24,980 nt of DNA, from the NCBI GenBank assembly GCA_002314195.1, contig DCCQ01000091.1:3547-28526 (forward strand), in the 5' to 3' direction. This DNA is from Bacteroidales bacterium UBA1077. Lineage in GTDB: Bacteria > Bacteroidota > Bacteroidia > Bacteroidales > UBA932. Position numbers and translations under genes: made by a program. Below, piece after piece: positions 16,544-24,672 of the stretch. The number at the start of each line of letters is the position of its first letter. Position 1 is the stretch's first letter. A model generated the notes under the pieces. That model was not told the DNA's origin. It saw only the letters and a program-made list of their open reading frames with translations, and made no database searches.

Positions 16544-17134
16544 ATGAGCAGCAATAAACTGAATATTTTCACAAAAGGTTTCCTGAAGGAAAACCCTACA
16601 TTTGTACTGCTTCTGGGTATGTGCCCTACGTTGGCGACCACAACTTCGGCCATCAACGGCCTCAGCATGGGTCTTGCCACGCTTTTCGTCCTGGTGCTTT
16701 CGAACATCGCCATCTCGGCGATCGCCCCTGTGGTTCCAGACAAGGTGCATATTCCTGTCTACATTGTGGTCATCGCCACGTTTGTGACGATCCTCCAGTT
16801 CGCCATGCAGGCCTACACACCGGCGATGTACGCCACCCTCGGTCTGTTCATTCCGTTGATTGTGGTGAACTGCATCGTCCTCGGACGCGCCGAGGCGTTC
16901 GCCAACAAGAACGGCATCCTCGACTCCGCCCTTGACGGACTTGGAATCGGCTGCGGCTTCACACTCTCCCTGACAGCCATCGGAATTGTCCGCGAGATCC
17001 TGGGAAGCGGATCGGTCTTCGGCCTCAAGTTGATCTCCGGCGACGGAATCCTTGTGTTCGTGATGGCTCCGGGAGCGTTCCTCGCCCTTGGTTACCTTAT
17101 GGTATTGTTCAACAAAATCGCTAAAAAGAACTAA
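16544..17134 (+). CDS. rnfE: Rnf complex subunit E
   Basis: 196 residues, almost wholly membrane-embedded with about six helices. The signature KENPTFVLLLGMCPTLATTTS at 11-31 and the mid-protein LIVVNCIVLGRAEAFA are those of the RnfE/NqrD family, which with RnfA forms the inverted-repeat core holding a membrane Fe-S centre (Cys in the MCP and NC positions). It begins three bases after rnfG and ends three bases before rnfA. Confidence 0.95.
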   Translation: MSSNKLNIFTKGFLKENPTFVLLLGMCPTLATTTSAINGLSMGLATLFVLVLSNIAISAIAPVVPDKVHIPVYIVVIATFVTILQFAMQAYTPAMYATLGLFIPLIVVNCIVLGRAEAFANKNGILDSALDGLGIGCGFTLSLTAIGIVREILGSGSVFGLKLISGDGILVFVMAPGAFLALGYLMVLFNKIAKKN

Positions 17135-17137
17135 GCC

Positions 17138-17737
17138 ATGGAATATTTTCTCATAATAATCTCGGCGATATTCGTCAATAACATCATGCTCGCCCAGTTC
17201 CTGGGCACATGTCCGTTCCTGGGTGTCTCCAACAAGATCTCCACGGCGACCGGTATGGCCGGAGCGGTGTGCTTTGTGATCACCCTCGCGACTTTGGTGA
17301 CTTATCTGATCAATCAGTATCTTCTGGAAGCCTTAGGACTCCAGTTCCTTCAGACCATCGCGTTCATCCTCGTGATCGCCGCTCTCGTGCAGATGGTCGA
17401 GATCGTGCTGAAGAAGATCAGTCCGTCCCTTTATCAGGCTCTTGGAATATTCCTTCCTCTGATCACCACGAACTGCGCTGTGCTCGGTGTGGCTCTCAAC
17501 GTGGTCACAAAGGAGTTCGCATTCGGTGGCCCGGCGCATATGCTGAACCTCGGTGAGTCCGTTGTGTATGCCTTCGCCACCGCCGTCGGCTACGGAATGG
17601 CCCTCGTTCTGTTCGCCGGCCTTCGCGAGCACCTCGACTTGAATGATGTTCCTAAGCCATTCAAAGGCATTCCGATAGCCCTCATCACCGCTGGAATCCT
17701 CGCCATGGCGTTCATGGGATTCTCCGGTTTAGTATAA
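17138..17737 (+). CDS. rnfA: Rnf complex subunit A
   Basis: 199 residues, six predicted membrane helices. FVNNIMLAQFLGTCPFLGVS near 12-31 and PLITTNCAVLGVALN near 108-122 are the RnfA/NqrE signatures and include the two cysteines expected to bind the membrane Fe-S cluster together with RnfE. It closes the complete rnfBCDGEA set. No clear terminator follows; the 46 bases to the next gene are AT-rich. Confidence 0.95.
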   Translation: MEYFLIIISAIFVNNIMLAQFLGTCPFLGVSNKISTATGMAGAVCFVITLATLVTYLINQYLLEALGLQFLQTIAFILVIAALVQMVEIVLKKISPSLYQALGIFLPLITTNCAVLGVALNVVTKEFAFGGPAHMLNLGESVVYAFATAVGYGMALVLFAGLREHLDLNDVPKPFKGIPIALITAGILAMAFMGFSGLV

Positions 17738-17739
17738 TT

Positions 17740-17768
17740 TTTGTTGAATTAGGTGGCCTATACATTGG
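17740..17768 (+). promoter_or_regulatory. possible promoter of the small outer-membrane protein gene
   Basis: TTTG (17740-17743), 17 bases, then TACATTGG (17761-17768), a one-mismatch form of the Bacteroidota -7 box. The spacing and the missing terminator after rnfA make this tentative; the gene could also be read through from the rnf operon. Confidence 0.3.
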
Positions 17769-17783
17769 TTAAACTAATTTTTT

Positions 17784-18266
17784 ATGATTATGAAGAAGGC
17801 ATTATTGGCTCTCGCAGTTCTTATCGGCTCAGCGGCAATCGCGTTCGCCCAGCCTAAATCACTCGGAGGACGTCTCGGTAACTACGGCATCGACATCAGC
17901 TTCGAAAATTATGTTTTCGGAGGTCCAGACTTTCTCGAATTTGGCTTGGGACTTGACAATGGTTTCAGCACAAGTGACTTCCATGTAGATGGAATTTACA
18001 ACTTCATGATTGTCCAGCCAGATTGGACACCACAAGGCAAATGGGGGTTCTATGCCGGCCCTGGAGCTAGTTTTGCCGTATGGGATAACAATAATGACGA
18101 GAAGACGGTTTACGCAGGCTTTGTCGGTAACGTAGGACTTGAGTACACCTTTTGGTTTCCACTCCAACTCTCAATAGATTTCCGCCCGAGGCTGATGTTT
18201 GGTGATGGAGGACTTAGGGGTGATGGACCGTTCTCTTTGGGCATCGGAGTCCGCTACGCATTTTAG
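17784..18266 (+). CDS. small predicted outer-membrane beta-barrel protein
   Basis: 160 residues. A signal peptide (KKALLALAVLIGSAAIAFA, cleavage near residue 23) precedes a mature chain of alternating aromatic and hydrophobic strands (WGFYAGPGASFAVW, TVYAGFVGNVGLEYTFW, LQLSIDFRPRLMF) ending in SLGIGVRYAF, with the terminal Phe typical of the Bam recognition signal. This predicts a small barrel of about eight strands. No specific function can be given. The start may be ATG 17784 or ATG 17790. It stands alone between the rnf operon and the pigment operon and is closed by a strong hairpin. Confidence 0.72.
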   Translation: MIMKKALLALAVLIGSAAIAFAQPKSLGGRLGNYGIDISFENYVFGGPDFLEFGLGLDNGFSTSDFHVDGIYNFMIVQPDWTPQGKWGFYAGPGASFAVWDNNNDEKTVYAGFVGNVGLEYTFWFPLQLSIDFRPRLMFGDGGLRGDGPFSLGIGVRYAF

Positions 18267-18285
18267 TTTTCGGAATCGATTTTTG

Positions 18286-18324
18286 ATAAAGTGAGGATTT
18301 CTTAGCGGGGAATCCTCACTTTAT
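18286..18324 (+). terminator. strong hairpin terminator
   Basis: ATAAAGTGAGGATT (18286-18299) pairs perfectly with AATCCTCACTTTAT (18311-18324): a 14-bp stem with an 11-base loop. T-rich sequence follows (TCATTATTT) and a TTTTTG run precedes it, so it may stop transcription in both directions. It separates the beta-barrel gene from the pigment operon. Confidence 0.75.
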
Positions 18325-18347
18325 TCATTATTTGGGTAATATTTAGG

Positions 18348-18355
18348 TATCTTTG
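18348..18355 (+). promoter_or_regulatory. putative -7 element of the aryl-polyene operon
   Basis: TATCTTTG matches TAnnTTTG exactly and lies 33 bases before the ATG of the ammonia-lyase gene, just after the upstream terminator. No convincing -33 TTG is seen at 19-21 bases (TTTG at 18331-18334 is only 13 bases away), which would fit a promoter that needs an activator. The predicted leader is about 27 bases. Confidence 0.5.
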
Positions 18356-18388
18356 CATTCTGAATCAAAACGTCAAAACGGATAGAAG

Positions 18389-19924
18389 ATGAGTCAGAAA
18401 TTCCCGCTCGGCATGAAATGGGCTGAGGATGTGATATTCAAGGATAAGAAAATCGCATTGGCCGACCTTCCTATGGATGAGGTTGAGGCCAGCTACAGGT
18501 TCTTGGAAGAATTTGCCGCTGAGAAGGTGATTTACGGAATCAACACCGGGTTCGGCCCTATGGCTCAGTGGAGGGTGGATGACAAGTATCTTAAAGACCT
18601 TCAGTACAATATCATCAGAAGCCATTCCACGGGAGCCGGACAGCCTCTGGATGACATTTATGTCAAGGCGGCGATGATAGCCCGTCTGGGAACTTTCCTT
18701 CAGGCCCGTTCGGGTGTACATCCGGATTTGATCAAGTTGTTGGTGGAGATGATCGACAGGAACATATTCCCGTTCATTCCTCAGCATGGAAGTGTCGGGG
18801 CGAGCGGGGACTTGGTTCAGCTTGCCCACATGGCGCTTTGCATGATTGGGGAGGGAAAGGTTCATTACAAAGGAGAATGGCATCCGTCCGCTGATGTTCT
18901 GAAAGAGAATGGTCTGAAGCCGTTCAAGATTCACATCCGCGAAGGATTGTCTATCTCCAACGGCACTTCTTTCATGACAGGAATCGGTGTGGTCAACCAG
19001 ATTTATGCGGACAGGCTTCTGGACTGGGCTACGCTGGCTTCCGTGATGATGAACGAGATCGCCTCGTCATTCGACGACCTGATGTCAGAGGAATTGAACG
19101 AGGTGCGCCGCCACGAAGGGCAGCAGGTGATTGCCGCCAGGATGAGGGCTCTTTCGGAGGGGAGTGGCTGTCTGCATAAGCGCGAGCACGACCTCTACGA
19201 CAACGGCCACGCCTCTGACCGTACTTTTGACCATAAGGTTCAGGCCTACTATTCGTTGAGATGTACTCCGCAGATCCTAGGCCCTGTCTATGAGACGTTC
19301 GCCAATGCCCGCAGGGTGCTTGAGGAGGAACTGAATTCCGCCTGTGACAACCCGATTGTGGATCATGTGGCGAAGAATGTCTTCCACGGCGGCAATTTCC
19401 ACGGGGACTACATCTCGTTGGAGGAGGACAAGGTGAAGATCGCCACGGTAAGGATGGCCATGACGGCCGAGCGTCAGCTCAACTACCTGTTCCATGACCG
19501 CATCAACGGAATTCTTCCGCCGTTCCTGAATATGGGAACGCTCGGACTGAACTACGGAATGCAGGCATGTCAGTTCACGGCCACTTCAACAACAGCAGAA
19601 TGTCAGACCCTCGCTATGCCGAATTACGTCCACAGCATTCCGAACAACAACGACAACCAGGACATTGTGAGCATGGGAACCAACACGGCTCTGCTTACCA
19701 AGCGTGTCATCGACAACACCTATCAGGTATTCGCTATCCATTACATCGCTTTGGCTCAGGCTGTTGACTGTCTCGGAATCGCAGGCGGACTTGCCCCGGC
19801 TTCCAGAAAGGTCTATGATGATGTCCGTGCGATAATCCCTAAGTTCGTGGAGGACAATCCGTTCTACGAACAGATAGCGGCCGTGGAATTATATCTGAGA
19901 AATAACCCGTTAAATCTCAAATAG
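18389..19924 (+). CDS. tyrosine/aromatic amino acid ammonia-lyase (MIO enzyme)
   Basis: 511 residues. Removes ammonia from an aromatic amino acid, here most likely L-tyrosine, giving 4-coumarate. Ala138-Ser139-Gly140 in GSVGASGDLVQLAHMAL form the MIO electrophile; VIYGINTGFGPMAQ carries the catalytic Tyr loop; SIPNNNDNQDIVSMGTN and GGNFHGDYISLEEDK are further family blocks. The selectivity pair is Ser78-His79 (RSHSTG), not the His-Leu of Rhodobacter TAL. The same RSHS context, as I recall it, occurs in the tyrosine ammonia-lyase of Flavobacterium johnsoniae, whose sequence this protein closely resembles. A histidase role is possible in principle, but no hut genes are nearby and the downstream acyl carrier and ketosynthase genes point to starter-unit supply. 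The next gene starts directly after its stop. Confidence 0.87.
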   Translation: MSQKFPLGMKWAEDVIFKDKKIALADLPMDEVEASYRFLEEFAAEKVIYGINTGFGPMAQWRVDDKYLKDLQYNIIRSHSTGAGQPLDDIYVKAAMIARLGTFLQARSGVHPDLIKLLVEMIDRNIFPFIPQHGSVGASGDLVQLAHMALCMIGEGKVHYKGEWHPSADVLKENGLKPFKIHIREGLSISNGTSFMTGIGVVNQIYADRLLDWATLASVMMNEIASSFDDLMSEELNEVRRHEGQQVIAARMRALSEGSGCLHKREHDLYDNGHASDRTFDHKVQAYYSLRCTPQILGPVYETFANARRVLEEELNSACDNPIVDHVAKNVFHGGNFHGDYISLEEDKVKIATVRMAMTAERQLNYLFHDRINGILPPFLNMGTLGLNYGMQACQFTATSTTAECQTLAMPNYVHSIPNNNDNQDIVSMGTNTALLTKRVIDNTYQVFAIHYIALAQAVDCLGIAGGLAPASRKVYDDVRAIIPKFVEDNPFYEQIAAVELYLRNNPLNLK

Positions 19925-21022
19925 ATGGAACTGTTTCCTGAACTCGAAAAGAGATACACCAAAGACCAATACACCGCGCGAGAGGCGCAGCGGATGGCTG
20001 AGTTCATCGCTTTCGGTCCGATAGTCTTCCAGGCTTCACGTCTGATGTTGAAATACGGAATCCTGGATCTTCTGCGCGACCATCGCGAAGGCTTGACGCA
20101 GAAGGAGATCATTGACGCTTCCGGAATCTCTGAATATGCCGTCAAGTGTCTTCTGGAAGCTGGCCTCTGCATTGGTACTGTGCTGGTTGACACCGAGACA
20201 GACCGATTCACAATCTCCAAGGTAGGCTGGTTTTTGCTTACGGATGAGGCCACGAAGGTCAACATGGACTTCAACAACGATGTCAACTACGAGGGCTTCT
20301 TTCATCTGGATGAGTCCTTCAGGGAGCATCGCCCTGCCGGCCTGAAATGTCTGGGAGATTGGAACACGATTTACGAAGGCCTTTCCACCCTTCCAGAGCC
20401 GGCCCGGACAAGCTGGTTCGCGTTTGATCATTTCTATTCAAACAATTCTTTCGAGGAGGCTCTGAAGATAATATTCGACCGTCCTGTGAAGAATCTGCTT
20501 GATGTCGGCGGAAACACCGGAAAATGGGCTCTTCAGTGCGTTGGCCATGATCCTGACATTCAGGTCACTATCTTTGACCTGCCTCAGCAGATCGGGTTGA
20601 TGAGGAAAGAGACTGCCGGCAGGCCGGGGGCGGAGAGGATCCACGGCTGTGGAGGCAACCTGCTTGATCCGGAGACCAGATTCCCTGAGGATAAAGAATA
20701 TGATGTCATCTGGATGAGCCAGTTTCTGGACTGTTTCTCCGAGGATGAGATCTTGAGCATTCTGCGCAGGGCGGCGGAGATTCTCCGTCCCGGAGCGAGA
20801 CTCTGCATCATGGAACTCCTTTGGAACAGACAACGTTTTGAGCCGGCGGCCTTTTGCTTGACTATGACCAGCCTGTATTTCACTGCGATGGCCAACGGCA
20901 ACAGCAAGATGTACTATTCCGAGGATCTGACGAGGCTGATAGAGAAAGCCGGCATGAGAGTCGAGAAAATCATCGACGGCATAGGCCAAGGTCATAACAT
21001 ATTGATTTGCGTTAAAGAATAA
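19925..21022 (+). CDS. SAM-dependent O-methyltransferase-like protein
   Basis: 365 residues. The N-terminal half has a winged-helix dimerization fold (LTQKEIIDASGISEYAVKCL near 55-75), as in plant caffeate-type and bacterial polyketide O-methyltransferases. The C-terminal half has the SAM motif LLDVGGNTGKWAL near 190, then VTIFDLPQQIGLM, EYDVIWMSQFLDCFSEDE and RPGARLCIMELLW. The ATG abuts the TAG of the lyase gene. By position it may methylate the hydroxyl or ring of the aryl head group, since flexirubin-type pigments carry ring methylation; the acceptor cannot be read from sequence. Confidence 0.8.
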   Translation: MELFPELEKRYTKDQYTAREAQRMAEFIAFGPIVFQASRLMLKYGILDLLRDHREGLTQKEIIDASGISEYAVKCLLEAGLCIGTVLVDTETDRFTISKVGWFLLTDEATKVNMDFNNDVNYEGFFHLDESFREHRPAGLKCLGDWNTIYEGLSTLPEPARTSWFAFDHFYSNNSFEEALKIIFDRPVKNLLDVGGNTGKWALQCVGHDPDIQVTIFDLPQQIGLMRKETAGRPGAERIHGCGGNLLDPETRFPEDKEYDVIWMSQFLDCFSEDEILSILRRAAEILRPGARLCIMELLWNRQRFEPAAFCLTMTSLYFTAMANGNSKMYYSEDLTRLIEKAGMRVEKIIDGIGQGHNILICVKE

Positions 21023-21032
21023 CAACAAAATA

Positions 21033-21275
21033 ATGAGTAAGGAAGAAATAATCACCAAGGTCAACGGATTCCTCGTTGACGAGTTTGAGATCGATGCGGC
21101 GCTTTTGAACGACAATGCCGCCCTCAAAAAGGATCTGGGCATCGACAGTCTTGACATTGTGGACATCATAGTCTTGATAGACAAGGAATTCGGTGTCAAG
21201 GTCAAGTCAGAGGAACTCGGCAGGCTCACCACATTGGGCAGCCTTTACGATTTCATTGAGGAAAAGATAGCTTAG
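21033..21275 (+). CDS. acyl carrier protein (first of two)
   Basis: 80 residues with the phosphopantetheine site LGIDSLD, Ser39, on a typical four-helix ACP sequence (LVDEFEIDAALLNDNAALKK at the front). It starts 10 bases after the methyltransferase gene. Likely carries the aryl starter or the elongating polyene in this cluster rather than serving general fatty acid synthesis, because it sits away from fabF/fabH and inside a specialised operon. Confidence 0.88.
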   Translation: MSKEEIITKVNGFLVDEFEIDAALLNDNAALKKDLGIDSLDIVDIIVLIDKEFGVKVKSEELGRLTTLGSLYDFIEEKIA

Positions 21276-21320
21276 GAATATAACCACGCTCCAACCTGAT
21301 GGGCGCTTATAGGAGTGAAT

Positions 21321-22214
21321 ATGTCCGAGAGCGGAGAAAGGCAGTGGCAGGGCACGACTGACGGGACTTCGTGGATGCACAGGTCTCTGATCGGGATGAT
21401 GAAGGTCATTCCGCTGTGGTTCTTTTACCTGCTGATGAGCCTTGTGATTCCGTTCTACATGATATTCAATCATAAAGGGTATATTTCCAATTACCACTAC
21501 TTCCGCCGCAGGCAAAGTTTCGGACCTCTGGAATCTTTCCTTCATGTGCTCGCATGCCACTGGATGTTCGGAACTGTCATAATGGACAGATTCGCGTCAT
21601 ATTCAGGAAAGAAATTCAAGGTGGAAGTTCCGCAGATGCCGATGTATGAGGAACTTTGCTCAGAAAAGAGTGGCTTTCTGCAACTGAGCTCGCACATAGG
21701 CAACGATGAACTGGCCGGCTATGAACTGAGGCCTCCCAAGAAGATGAACGCATTGGTGTTCGGCGGGGAGGGCGAGGCTCTGACAGAGAACCGGGAAAGG
21801 ATTCTTGGCGGAAACAATGTCCGCCTGGTGAGCATTTCAGAGGATATGTCCCATCTCGTGATCCTGAACAACGCCTTGGCTGACGGTGAGATTGTGAATA
21901 TTCACGGAGACAGGGTCTTCGGGTCGAACCGCACAGTCCGCTGCGTGGTTCTTGGGGCTGAGGCAGAACTTCCTTTGGGACCGTTTCTGCTGGCATCCAT
22001 GAGAGATGTCCCGGCGGTTTCGGTCTTTGTGATGAAGGCCGGGCTTAGAAAGTACCGTGTGCATCTGTTCCGCCCGGACGAAGGTCTGGAAGGCTTGGAT
22101 GTGAGGGAAAAGGCCGAGGCGATGGCGAAAGCCTACGCCGGTGAAGTTACGAAGATTCTGAGGCTCTACCCAGACCAATGGTTCAACTTTTATGAGTTCT
22201 GGAAAAATGACTGA
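21321..22214 (+). CDS. HtrB/LpxL-type lysophospholipid acyltransferase
   Basis: 297 residues. A hydrophobic anchor (MMKVIPLWFFYLLMSLVIPF, about 24-45) precedes an LPLAT domain with the catalytic motif H125-x4-E130 (SHIGNDE, the H-x4-D/E form used by HtrB/LpxL-type enzymes), and IHGDRVFGSN and PVSVFVMKAG-like blocks later. The start is ATG 21321 with AGGAG five bases upstream. An in-frame GTG at 21315 overlaps that Shine-Dalgarno and is rejected. Acyltransferases of this kind are regular members of aryl-polyene clusters and are thought to attach the polyene to a membrane lipid; the acceptor is unknown here. Confidence 0.78.
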   Translation: MSESGERQWQGTTDGTSWMHRSLIGMMKVIPLWFFYLLMSLVIPFYMIFNHKGYISNYHYFRRRQSFGPLESFLHVLACHWMFGTVIMDRFASYSGKKFKVEVPQMPMYEELCSEKSGFLQLSSHIGNDELAGYELRPPKKMNALVFGGEGEALTENRERILGGNNVRLVSISEDMSHLVILNNALADGEIVNIHGDRVFGSNRTVRCVVLGAEAELPLGPFLLASMRDVPAVSVFVMKAGLRKYRVHLFRPDEGLEGLDVREKAEAMAKAYAGEVTKILRLYPDQWFNFYEFWKND

Positions 22215-23868
22215 GGAGGATTTGAAAACTTTTGACTTTGCATCGGTGGATATCACGGAACTTCTGCCCCAGCGGAAGCCTTTTGTCATGATTTCCAGTT
22301 TGTTGTCATGCTCTTACCAGAGGACTGTGACACGTTTTCTGATCCATGAGGACAATGTTTTCGTGGAGGACGGGAAACTTGTACCTGAAGGACTTGTGGA
22401 GAACATCGCCCAGACCTGCGCTGCAAGAATCGGCTTTATCAACAAGTATTTGCTCCACAAACCGGTCAGCGTGGGCTATGTCTGCGCACTCAAGGATTTC
22501 AAGGTTCTGGAGACTCCGATAGCCGGAGAAGCCATCAAGACGGAAATTAACCTCAAAGGGGAATTCGGAACTATGCTGATGGTGGATGCAAAGACAAAAT
22601 CAGGCGGAAATATGATAGCGGAAGGCTCGATGGTCATCGCCTTGGACGAAACCAAGCCGGTCGGCGGACATAAGGCCGTGGTCAAGGTTTCTGACAACAT
22701 AATCTCCCCGTTAGGAACGACCACGGATGAGAATTATGCGAAGGTGAAGGCCGGAGAGTCGGCGCTGAGGCTTTACGAATCCTCGAAAGATCTTCCGGAG
22801 CCATTCTTCGCATCGCTGATGGATGAAGAGTCTTTGGCTGATGAATATGCCGGGATGGATTCGTCGGCAAGGATCGGCGGACAAACTGGGCTGGGCGGTC
22901 TTACACGTTTTGAGAAGCATATGATTCTCTCTGTGTCAAAGGCTTTGAAAGGAACCGGAATTAATCCGGCTTCCGATGACGTGCTGTTTGTGATTTCTTC
23001 CACGAAAGGTAATGTCGAGTTGCTGGACAGCGGGGCAGAGCCTTGCGGCGGAGATCCGGCCGAGAGGGAAAGACTCGGAAACTCAGCAGAGACAATCGCC
23101 CGATTCTTCGGAAACAAGAACACACCTATCGTGGTGTCAAACGCTTGCATCTCAGGACTTTGCGCCCAGATCGCCGCGATGAGGCAACTCAAGGCCGGAA
23201 AATTCGACACGGTGATCGTGACCGGATCAGATGTCCAGTCCCGTTTCATCATTTCCGGATTTCAGTCTTTCAAGGCGTTGTCGCAGGAGGCCTGCAGACC
23301 GTTCGACGCGCAGAGAAAGGGCTTGAATCTCGGAGAGGCCGCCGCCACGATCATATTCAAGTACAAGACTCCTGAACCTGATGATTGGGTGCTGCTCCGT
23401 GGGGCGATCCGCAATGACGCGAACCACATTTCAGGCCCGTCCAGAACCGGAGAGGGAAGTTTCAGGGCAATCAAGGCTGCCCTTGGTGATGTCAATCCTA
23501 GGTCTCTTGCCCTTGTTTCGGTACACGGCACTTCGACCGCCTACAATGACGAGATGGAGTCGATTGCTTTGACCAGAGCCGGATTGCAGAACGTGCCTGT
23601 GAACAGCCTGAAAGGCTATTTCGGCCACACGATGGGAGCGGCGGGAATCCTTGAGACCATCCTTTCCATGGCTTCCATAGATGACGGAACCGTGCTCGGG
23701 ACACGTGGATATTCAGAATGTGGGGTTTCTTGTCCGTTGGACATCTCGCCGGAACCGAGAAAGACGACGAAGCGGGCGTTCGCCAAGCTGCTGTCTGGGT
23801 TCGGAGGCTGCAATGCCGCCGCCATATTCATGAAAGGTGATCTCTTTTTGGAAGGAGGTGAAAGATGA
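22207..23868 (+). CDS. fusion of hotdog dehydratase and beta-ketoacyl synthase
   Basis: 553 residues from ATG 22207, which overlaps the acyltransferase stop by 8 bases; an ATG five codons upstream is less likely. Residues 1-145 are a hotdog domain like FabZ/ApeP: LLPQRKPFVMI at the front and VPEGLVENIAQTCAARIGF with Glu65 as probable catalytic acid. The HFPG histidine motif of FabZ is absent. Residues about 160-550 are a ketosynthase with an intact triad: C314 in SNACISG, H440 in SVHGTSTAYND and H474 in GYFGHTMGAAG. Elongation by Claisen condensation and dehydration would thus be on one chain, as needed for a conjugated polyene without enoyl reduction. The two halves are separate proteins in most well-known aryl-polyene systems. 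Confidence 0.85.
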   Translation: MTEEDLKTFDFASVDITELLPQRKPFVMISSLLSCSYQRTVTRFLIHEDNVFVEDGKLVPEGLVENIAQTCAARIGFINKYLLHKPVSVGYVCALKDFKVLETPIAGEAIKTEINLKGEFGTMLMVDAKTKSGGNMIAEGSMVIALDETKPVGGHKAVVKVSDNIISPLGTTTDENYAKVKAGESALRLYESSKDLPEPFFASLMDEESLADEYAGMDSSARIGGQTGLGGLTRFEKHMILSVSKALKGTGINPASDDVLFVISSTKGNVELLDSGAEPCGGDPAERERLGNSAETIARFFGNKNTPIVVSNACISGLCAQIAAMRQLKAGKFDTVIVTGSDVQSRFIISGFQSFKALSQEACRPFDAQRKGLNLGEAAATIIFKYKTPEPDDWVLLRGAIRNDANHISGPSRTGEGSFRAIKAALGDVNPRSLALVSVHGTSTAYNDEMESIALTRAGLQNVPVNSLKGYFGHTMGAAGILETILSMASIDDGTVLGTRGYSECGVSCPLDISPEPRKTTKRAFAKLLSGFGGCNAAAIFMKGDLFLEGGER

Positions 23869-24413
23869 AAGTCAAGGCTCATGTCCTGATCACTCCGGAG
23901 AAAGTGGTCGTTGGCGAAAAAATACTTATCTTTGGCTCCACTGGGGCGGACCTTCTGGTGGAGATTTACCGGCAGAAGGTTGGGGACTATCCCAAGTTCT
24001 TCAAAATGGATCCTTTGGCGCGTTTGGGATTTGTGGCAACGGAACTGCTTCTGGGTGAAGAGAATCCGAGAAGGACTGATTGTGAGGACAGGGCTGTGGT
24101 CCTGTTTAACCGGAGCGCCTCCCTTGCGGATGACTCCGAGTACCAGAAAACAATAGGGAAAGATGGCTTCTTTCCCAGCCCGGCGGTGTTCGTCTACACG
24201 CTTCCGAACATTGTGACGGGGGAGATTGCCATACGGAACAAGTACTACGGAGAGACTTCCTTTTATGTGCTTGAGAACAAGAATGAGGCAGTTATGAAAG
24301 AGGTTGTGGAACAAGCGTTTCAGGATCCGGTGACGGAATCAGCGATTGCCGGCTGGCTGGAATGCTCTGACCCCGGACATTTTGAGGCTGAATTATATTT
24401 AATCGAGAAATAA
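23865..24413 (+). CDS. short ketosynthase-like protein, chain-length-factor type
   Basis: 182 residues. Resembles only the N-terminal half of a ketosynthase: YPKFFKMDPLARLGFVATEL near 41-60, LFNRSASLADD, and FFPSPAVFVYTLPNIVTGEI near 105-124. These blocks match the ketoacyl-synt_2 / chain-length-factor proteins of aryl-polyene clusters. Where a ketosynthase would show its active Cys the sequence is FYVLEN, and no catalytic His motifs follow, so it should not condense by itself. It may pair with a full ketosynthase of the operon. It starts inside the previous stop (ATGA overlap) and ends one base before the second ACP, so it is not a random remnant. Identification is moderate. Confidence 0.65.
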   Translation: MKVKAHVLITPEKVVVGEKILIFGSTGADLLVEIYRQKVGDYPKFFKMDPLARLGFVATELLLGEENPRRTDCEDRAVVLFNRSASLADDSEYQKTIGKDGFFPSPAVFVYTLPNIVTGEIAIRNKYYGETSFYVLENKNEAVMKEVVEQAFQDPVTESAIAGWLECSDPGHFEAELYLIEK

Positions 24414-24414
24414 T

Positions 24415-24672
24415 ATGGATGCACTTATCAACGAATTGAAGACAAAGATCATAGAGGCTTTGAAACTGGACGGCGTCACGTCGGAGGACATCGACGCTGA
24501 CGCACCTCTTTTTGGAGAGGGCCTTGGTCTTGATTCCATTGATGCTCTGGAACTTATGCTGCTTTTGGAGAAAAACTACGGAATAAAGCTGAAGAACCCT
24601 GCCGAGGGCAAGGAGGTCTTCAAGTCAGTAAGAACGATGGCCGAGTACATCAAGGCTAACCAGTCGAAGTAA
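24415..24672 (+). CDS. acyl carrier protein (second of two)
   Basis: 85 residues with LGLDSID and the phosphopantetheine Ser41. It is clearly different from the first ACP (longer, with KLKNPAEGKEVFKSV before the last helix), as is usual in aryl-polyene clusters, which carry two distinct ACPs. It starts one base after the preceding stop, and a ketosynthase begins directly after its own stop. Confidence 0.9.
   Translation: MDALINELKTKIIEALKLDGVTSEDIDADAPLFGEGLGLDSIDALELMLLLEKNYGIKLKNPAEGKEVFKSVRTMAEYIKANQSK

Noticed and set aside
21894..21905. Palindrome GTGAATATTCAC as an operator
   Set aside because: It is inside conserved coding sequence of the acyltransferase; better explained as part of the general GAATAT excess.
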